From Rhynchospora pubera (Eukaryota; Streptophyta; Magnoliopsida; Poales; Cyperaceae), in NCBI GenBank assembly GCA_028095005.1, contig CM051462.1, forward strand, positions 238,508,973 through 238,572,972: a DNA stretch of 64,000 nt, written 5' to 3'. A program made the position numbers and the translations under genes. Shown in pieces: positions 56,640 through 64,000 of this stretch (positions are counted from its first letter, which is position 1; each line of letters starts with the position of its first letter). The notes under the pieces are model-generated. The model did no database searches and had not been told where the DNA came from. It was given only the letters and a program-made list of their open reading frames with translations.

Positions 56640-59600
56640 ATGGCTTCTACGGAGCACAGAAAACCTAGCATTGAATTCATTCACACCTTCTACTCAGGGG
56701 AGAGAGAACTCTTCTCTCGTATGACCTCCTTTCTCGAAATAGATGGTGATTTAGCCTTCAAGATCATATCCTACTGGCTATGGCTTGAAGAAAACATAAA
56801 TAAAGATGTAATCTATTCTATCCTATCCTTGAGCAATGATGGCATTAAACGGATCTCCTCACTGGGGGAACAGGTTTTGACTAATGCCGCCAAAAGTAAC
56901 TCTTCCACTGCTAAGAAAGCCCTTTCAGGTGTCAATTATTTTCTGAATTCTGTTTGTCATAAAGCTATTGACGATCTCAAGGATAGAGCAGAATATGAAA
57001 AGGCCAAGAAGGCCCTACAGGAACTGAATCTAGAGGTGAGTTGTTTTGTAGATCTAATTACATTTTGTTTCTAATTCATATTTGATTTCATCTCTCAATT
57101 TTTTTGGTATTAGTTCAGAGTATAAATAATTTTATTATGTTTGTACCAGATCTATTGAAATTGATAAAAAGGGATTTGAATTTTCATTTTAGCACACTGC
57201 AAAGGCACTCTTGAAAGCTTATTCAGAGCTAGGAAGATGACTGTTTTTAATTAGTTTAATTAATGTGAGACATACATCATATACGACAAAAGTGGTATCA
57301 GTAAATGTACGAGGAATGCGGTCTTAGTAAATCCCTCGAAGAATGGTGAAGAATAAATAGCCTGGTCTTGTGATGCGGGATGTAACTATTTAAAAAGCTA
57401 GAAGCGACAAGCTATTGTTTGCTATTTGTGTCTGAAAATGTTATCATAACAACAATCAGAAGGTTGTTCTTCACAAAACGACAGTTCTCTGTTTTGGCCG
57501 CAGTGTCTTTTAAGCATGAAATTCGCTTGAGCTCTGTGAAGTCTAAAAGAAGGGTGCACGTGTAGATAAAATTCTGTCATTTAAGTAGCAAGGCAATAAA
57601 GCTTTAGAAAGTAGCTAGAGAGCCTTGAATAGAAAAAATCGTTTGAGATCAACTGTCAGTACTGGTCTATATCTCTTTTTTACCCAAGATGTTCTATTTC
57701 TCACAACTTCTACCTTCAAAAAACTATATAATGAAGCATACATTCTTTTGGTTGTTTCAGGAATTCCTGTGTAACCCGGATCCATCATTAGCCAGATTAA
57801 ACTTATCAAGTGGAGATGGCACTGGCAGCAGCAGCTCTGCTGTCAGAAGGATGCACATGCAATTGAATAAAGTAATCAACTTACCTTGGTGTACTTAATT
57901 CTTCTAACATCTATTTTTGTTAGAAAAAAAAATACTTCAATCGTTTGGTAAGTACTTTTACAATTCTTTTAAAATTACATGATCTGTACAATTTACTCTT
58001 TACTCGTTGAGTTTTACATCCATCCTTAAATTTATTTTTTACTTCAGCACGTTCTCCTCTTTTACCTTTTGGAAAATCTGCATGAACCATTCAGAGTCTA
58101 ATTATATGTATGCGCATTAAAGTCCAACATTTAATATCTTTGTTTCTTTCAGAGTTTCCTATCAGGCGCACCCAAGTCTTCGTTGTCTACGGTCTCCATA
58201 TCACAAAGTGAGAGTTATGGTGGATGCGACAAAAAAGAAGCAAGCAGTCCAGTGCAACCCCATATTGTAATTACCCAAGATATTTTTCACTTCGTACCAC
58301 TTAGTTCATTAATTTAATCAGCTTAGCTTTTTTAAATGACCAGGTAATACACTTTCACAAACTGAATTCAGCTTAACTAATATTTGGTTAAATGATGTGT
58401 CATGACCAAAGTCCTTTACTCCTACTTGCTGCATTTTTATATTTTAAAAACTTATTTCAAGATTATTATTTGGAATGTAAAAATTACGTTCGAAACCTCA
58501 ATCTACATAACATTTCCTTTTTGAAGGATCACTTTTCACATGGGGGCAATACCAGCAGAGACTCTGACAAGGGGAAGATTCTGGTTCAACTACACCATGT
58601 GAGTTACCTAGAATTTAGTACTTTCTATATTGTTACTAATTATTTCTCTTTTTTGTCAATTTTATTAATCTCCAATGTTTTGGGACCTTTGAATCTGTGT
58701 TTTGGTTAAACTAATTAAACCAAATTGTAAAATCTGCTTTTCTTTTTTCTCCTAAACATCAAGAGTTCTTTCTATTTTTTGCATAATTTTCACTGTTTCT
58801 AGAAAGTCTTTTGATAAAAAGGAGGGAATTATCAAAACCCTGCGCTAGAGGAAAGATAAGTATCAATTAACAAAGCGCACAACTTGTCCGCAAAGAAGAA
58901 AGATAAAGCAAAAAAATAATCAATCATTATATCTTGATGTCATTCCAAATAAACCAAATAAATAAAGAAAAAATTATGAAGAGAGCCATAACCAGAAATC
59001 AGCAGCATGGAGGAGCCTTCTTCGGGCAATAATATTAAATGTACCAATTTAAATTGACTGATCACTAAGTTTATTATCTTAATTTTCAGCTTATATATAT
59101 ATTAGTTTCTTCTTTTGATCATTTGCTGTATCTTTCCAATATTTCGTTCACTATATAAATCATCGTTATAAAAATAACCAAGTTGATGAAAGAATGATAT
59201 ATGTTTTGTTTCGCATATTACAGGAAAGTGCACATAATACATCACAGCTTTCTCCTCTGGCGAAAGCGTACTACCCCAGCCATGCTAGTTTACCAAGTGT
59301 CATTCAAGCACAACCAGTGGATCACATGATTGATTCTAAGGCAATTATTGAACGGCAAATACCTGCAATCTCCAAACAAAGCAGCACAAGTGTGCAGCAG
59401 GTACCTGTTCTATCTCCACGAGGTGGTGCTGTTCCTTTCCCAAACGGCACCATCGTGTCCCAGTCTCCTCCTAATGCTACAGGAGTTTCTGCACCTGCGC
59501 ATCCTCTTCATCCAGATGAGAGGACGCTATTTGTCACCTTTTCAAATGGGTCCCCGTTAACGGCTGATGAGCTTCTGAAGTTCTTTGTGATGTAAGTTTG

Positions 59601-60068
59601 TACTGTTTTAAAAAAAATTAGGATTTTGAGTTGATTTTCATTCTATAGAGTTAAGTGCAGGCCTAAAAAAGATGGTTATATCCATTTTGTTTGTCATACT
59701 TTAGAAGGAACTGTGTAATGGTCTATTATGGCCTGATGCATGCAACTGGTTTCAGTAAATAATTACCCAGGTCTCAAATATGCAAGATGCCGACAATTAT
59801 CTTTGGCTTACAATCTACCAATAGTTTGTAACACTATTTTTTTGCAATTCTCAGGCGTTATCACGATGACGTGGAAAGCATTTACATTGAAGAACCGACT
59901 ACTACGAGGGATCCGCAGTATGCGCACGTTACATTCTACCACCAGGAATCGGTGGAGTTTGTTTTGGCTGGCCATGCAAAGGTGAAATTTAAAGTGAAGG
60001 GAAAGCACCTGTGGGCCCGCCGCTTCATACCTAGGAGGCAGAGGAGATGGGGTCAAAATGGTTGCTGA
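56640..60068 (+). CDS. Uncharacterised protein with C-terminal RRM-like domain, 6 exons
   Basis: Exons 56640-57035, 57761-57871, 58153-58266, 58527-58598, 59224-59591 and 59855-60068 join in frame to 424 residues; ATG is in the good context ACCATGG. The N-terminal 130 residues are helical (IEFIHTFYSGERELFSRM, FKIISYWLWLEEN). The middle is Ser/Pro/Gln-rich and probably disordered. The last 95 residues fit an RRM-like pattern: beta LFVTFSNG, helix LTADELLKFFVMRY, beta VESIYIEE, beta YAHVTFYH, helix SVEFVLAGH, beta KGKHLWARRFIPRR. Aromatic RNP residues are poorly conserved, so RNA binding is unproven. Plant proteins with a similar C-terminus exist, but I know of no established function. A decayed partial copy lies at 51600-51872. 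Confidence 0.8.
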
Positions 60069-61454
60069 AGTGCCAACCTAAATCGCCACCATTGACACTA
60101 CATTTTGGTACCTCTGACTATGGCTGTTGCCGGTGCGCCTTCCTGAAGTTGGTCACCTACATAGCATCATCCCTGTTAAAAGCAGCTTACATTTTCACTG
60201 GGAATTGTGCTTCTTATAATGGGAGAGTATTTGAGTGGAGTTCCAAATCCTTAATTACAAAATATGTACTGCAACTTTTTATTGTTTGACAGACGTGTCA
60301 CTTGTTTTTCAACTATTGTCACCTTTACAAAATCTTGGTTGACAGGGAACACTTAGTACTGCACTTAGTTTTGTTGAGGTTCGTTGATGATGTGCCATAT
60401 TCCAAGAAGCCGTAAGAAGTTGTATTGTGAATAATTGCAACATCTCATCTTTAGAAGTTGCATAAAATATCGATTTATTGTGTGCTAAAGTTGAGAATCT
60501 TTCCAAAATTATTGAAGGTGCAATCAAATCCCTTGGGTTAGGTACCACGAGCAACTGCAGGTAACAATTTTCTAGCTCTGCAATTGCTATTGGTTCTTCC
60601 ATGCTGCCATAACAATCACTTTGTGTCACAGTGGGGAACCTGTGGTGATGACCAACCAATAATTGGCACAATGCCATGGAGATGTTATTGGTTTTCTTGC
60701 TACTAGTACGCGCACATCACAGGATTAATCCCTTCCTCAATGCAACTTCCAACATCCGTGTTTAGAAATAAATATAAAAGATTTTGAGGCCATTCAATGA
60801 AAGCTACATTTGCAAAGATTTTTGGAGCAATACCGTTTTAGAACGAGTGCAGATCGAGAAACAGAAGAGGTGTTACGAAGAAAATTAATTGAATAAAGTT
60901 ATGTCATGTCTGGTGGGCTTGATGAGGGAGTCTCAATTGTTACTAGAGCTGTTAATGTATCAGATTTAAATTGAATAAATTTATTAAATTATTATAAGAT
61001 TCACATGAGTATCTAAATAAGAATTAATTTGCATCCATTATCTCCAGCGCATCACAGATCGATTTTTTATCATAAGCAAAATGCATACTTAACATAATGA
61101 TTTTACAATTATTTCACACGATAAACATGCAACTTGAGAATATATTACATGCTTTCCAATTTAAAGCCAGATTGGAAGCGTCCAATTCATGCATGATAAC
61201 AAGAAATATTTGGTCAGTATTCAATTCACTTTTTCGAATTTGGAACCAATAAAATGATCCAAATAAGGATCTTTTATATACGATGGATTACTGTCCATTA
61301 AATACAAGTGGATCTGTAAAAATAAATAAATAAAAATAGTGAATAATTTTAGGGATCCACATGCGGATCCATTCGTGCAGATTCGGATCAGATAATTGAA
61401 TTATGGACATCCATTGGCATTATTTCTTGCCAGGAATTATGAATCGGAGCTGAT
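60069..61454. other. 3' UTR and intergenic DNA
   Basis: Downstream of the RRM-like gene, moderately AT-rich; the first few hundred bases are likely 3' UTR. No other gene recognised. Confidence 0.4.
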
Positions 61455-63215
61455 AACTGCAATCAAGCAGTCAGGCAATCAAACAATCATATGCTAAAAA
61501 TAGAAAGAGACGCGCTTCCGAAAATAGCAATCACGCTAGCGCTCCCACACGCCTCCCTTCCGCTCACCTCCCCTCCGTTCCCACCCGCTTCCCCTCCGTT
61601 CCCACGCGCCTCCCTTCCACTCACCCTTCCTATGTTCTCGCGCGCCTCCTGCATCTCCCGCACCTCGCGCCTCCTGCACCTCGCCTCTCTGTCCCGTCGC
61701 GATACGAGCGCACCCCTCCCCTCTCGCCTCTCTGCCCCCTCGCGCCTCCCTACCCTAGCGTCTCCTCGCGTCTTTCTCTAGCCGCGCACCTTTCCCTAAC
61801 ACCTCTGACCCTAGCGCCTCCCTACTCTAGCGTCTCTGTCTATACATATTTGATCTTGTATTAGTTACTCCATTCGCATTATTTAGTTACTCCCTTATGC
61901 TTAATAATTTACTCCCTTATATGTATTAGATACTCTCTTATACTCATTATTTTACTTCCTTATAGTCATTTAGTTACTCCCCAGTACTTTTTTATTTTCT
62001 CCCCTCATTGTGTTTAATTACTCCTTAATAAAAAATACACAAAGATTTATTACTTACTCCCTCGTATCATTTTAGTTACTTCCCTGTACTTTTTTATTTA
62101 CTCCCTGATAGTTATGTAGTTACTCCCAAACAATAGCAGAATTAGATTCGAATATTATTTTACTCCCTTATACTCATTATTTTACTTCCTTATAGTCATT
62201 TAGTTACTCCCCAGTACTTTTTTATTTTCTCCCCTCATTGTGTTTAATTACTCCTTAATAAAAAATACACAAAGATTTATTACTTACTCCCTCGTATCAT
62301 TTTAGTTACTTCCCTGTACTTTTTTATTTACTCCCTGATAGTTATGTAGTTACTCCCAAACAATAGCAGAATTAGATTCGAATATTATTTTACTCCCTTA
62401 TACTCATTATTTTACTTCCTTATAGTCATTTAGTTACTCCCCAGTACTTTTTTATTTTCTCCCCTCATTGTGTTTAATTACTCCTTAATAAAAAATACAC
62501 AAAGATTTATTACTTACTCCCTCGTATCATTTTAGTTACTTCCCTGTACTTTTTTATTTACTCCCTGATAGTTATGTAGTTACTCCCAAACAATAGCAGA
62601 ATTAGATTCGAATATTATTTTACTCCCTTATACTCATTATTTTACTTCCTTATAGTCATTTAGTTACTCCCAAGTACTTTTTTATTTTCTCCCTTCATAG
62701 TGTTTAATTACTCCCTAATAAAAAGTACACAAAGATTATTACTTACTCTCTCGTATTATTTTAGTTACTTCACTGTACTTTTCTATTTACTCCCGTGTAG
62801 TAAGAGAACCAGATCTTTTCTCTTCTCACCCAGAAAAGGGATGGCGAGATAGGGAGAGATGAAGAGGAAGAGAGAAGAGATGGGGAGATAGGGAGAGATC
62901 TCAATAGTGATGGAGAGGAGGCGCGTGAGGGGAGGAGCGGAGGAGAGTAAGGCGTGAAGGGAGGCGCATGAGAGAAGGCGCGGAGGAGAGGGAGGCGGGA
63001 AGGGAGGCACGTGAGAGGAGGCCCAGAGGAGAGGGAGGCGGGAAGGGAGGCGCGTGAGAGGAGGCGCGGAGAGGTGCTCCTCAGGGGATCGCGTGAGACG
63101 AGGGAAATGTGAGGAGAGGTGAGGGGGAGCGTGCGTCAGTGGGATCGGGTGAGGGAAGCGCACGGTAGGGTGAGGGTGAGGAGAGCGAGCGTGAGTCTGA
63201 TTGCTTGATTGCGTT
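61455..63215. repeat. Composite foldback element with central 230-bp array
   Basis: Outer inverted ends: GCAATCAAGCAGTCAGGC at about 61460 and, reverse-complemented, GCAATCAAGCAATCAGAC from about 63195-63212. A pyrimidine-rich arm (about 61500-61830, with GCGCCTCCCTTC words) faces a purine-rich arm (about 62820-63190, with GAAGGGAGGCGC words). The centre is the 230-bp array. Confidence 0.7.
61870..62795. repeat. 230-bp tandem repeat, about 4 copies
   Basis: TACTCATTATTTTACTTCC starts at 61941, 62171, 62401 and 62631, an exact 230-bp period. The first three units look identical; the fourth has several changes. Each unit is itself made of TTACTCCC-like words every 20-30 bp. Confidence 0.95.
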
Positions 63216-64000
63216 AAGTCTGATTGTTGTAAGTAATTTCCATTATGAATTATCAAGGAAAATGAATACAAGGGCATTTCAGAGTATAGTAACTAATAAT
63301 AAAAATTCATATAAATACGATCCTTTTTTAGACATTCTGTGATTCATAAATATTTTTTACCAACTATCTTAGATAATTTGATTCGGCTAGGACTGGTTAA
63401 CCCTACTTTTATTCACACACACATGTTTCACAATTGTTGGGGCCTGATGCCTCTGGCCGAAAATTAGGAAACAGACCCAAAAGCCTCTGGCCTAAAATCA
63501 GTAACTCAGTCAAGACAAGCCTCTGGCCCAATTAACAACTATATAACTATATAAGAAATCATTCCGAAAAATTTAGAAATATTATTATATATATATATAT
63601 ATATATAATATTATAATAATAAATGAAAAAAACCGGAATTTAATAACTTGGCTCCCCAAAGAATGCCTAAGGTTTTTCCGATACAAGCTTTTTTTTTATT
63701 TTAAAAGGTTAGCATTCGGACAATCAATTTGACCAGGTTTTTGTTGCATGTTAGGCTGTTAGCCTTTTTCCACTCCATTTCATTTCTATTGGAGATCATA
63801 ATTTTCTTCCTTAGCAGCCAATTCTTTCTATTCTTCCAAGCATTCAAGTATGAATTACATCGATTTATAATTACTAATCTAAAAGTTTAAGTAATTTTAA
63901 CTTATTACTTCTACGAATAACATAAGAACAATTTTGATATTCTTCTCTTTGCTGTTATTTTAATTTGAAAGTAATACGCATACGCAATATAAAAAGAGAG
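63216..64000. other. AT-rich end of the window
   Basis: A (TA)n run lies at about 63584-63607. GCCTCTGGCC recurs three times at 63450-63520 with AAAATTAG/CAGT spacers. No gene recognised. Confidence 0.4.

Noticed and set aside
61491..61781. 96-aa Pro/Ser/Leu/Arg frame
   Set aside because: Translation of a pyrimidine-rich simple-repeat arm; the opposite arm gives a similar artefact at 62783-63277.

Overview
The window is plant nuclear DNA, almost certainly from a eudicot. It has AT-rich introns and intergenic DNA, small exons with canonical GT..AG junctions, three housekeeping or wall genes of clear plant type, and many nested plant transposons. I cannot name the species. All gene models were built by hand from reading frames, splice signals and remembered family sequences; no alignment was run.

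Layout. (1) 1-770: 3' end of an RTE-type LINE, inside an intron of the next gene. (2) 834-9917 (+): the last 24 exons of PRP40 (WW-WW-FF repeats-charged tail), whose 5' part lies outside the window. (3) 11113-15881 (-): a complete 10-exon RPT4 gene, a 26S proteasome ATPase, tail-to-tail with PRP40. Intron 8 holds an 888-bp TIR element with a 9-bp target duplication. (4) 16188-17125: foldback repeat DNA. (5) 19024-27186 (+): a complete 4-exon class III peroxidase. Its first intron has grown to 6.5 kb by a Helitron (20699-24884) that carries a broken PPR gene, itself probably inside an older solo LTR. (6) 27437-27821: foldback MITE.

(7) 28190-49545: a very young 21.4-kb Mutator-like TIR transposon with a perfect 9-bp target duplication. 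Its own 7.9 kb encodes, both on the minus strand, an undescribed two-zinc-finger/coiled-coil protein and a plant mobile domain (PMD, MAIN-like) protein. I see no transposase. Subterminal palindrome arrays and 61-bp and 190-bp tandem arrays complete it. Nested in the fifth PMD exon is a 13.5-kb Athila-type Ty3/gypsy retrotransposon (33786-47280) with practically identical 1602-bp LTRs, a tRNA-Asp primer site, one uninterrupted gag-pol frame and a second ATHILA-type ORF. A GC-rich palindromic word of about 13 bp is scattered through the LTRs, the UTRs and the interdomain linkers of both proteins.

(8) 49555-56639: intergenic, with two copies of one Tourist-like MITE, a truncated copy of the next gene's 3' domain, and a composite repeat. 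(9) 56640-60068 (+): a complete 6-exon gene for a 424-aa protein with a C-terminal RRM-like fold, function unknown. (10) 61455-63215: a foldback element with a 230-bp tandem array; the rest to 64000 is AT-rich.

The host genes do not form a pathway. The main biological interest is the PMD plus zinc-finger transposon, the motif-studded Athila element nested in it, and the Helitron-expanded peroxidase intron.
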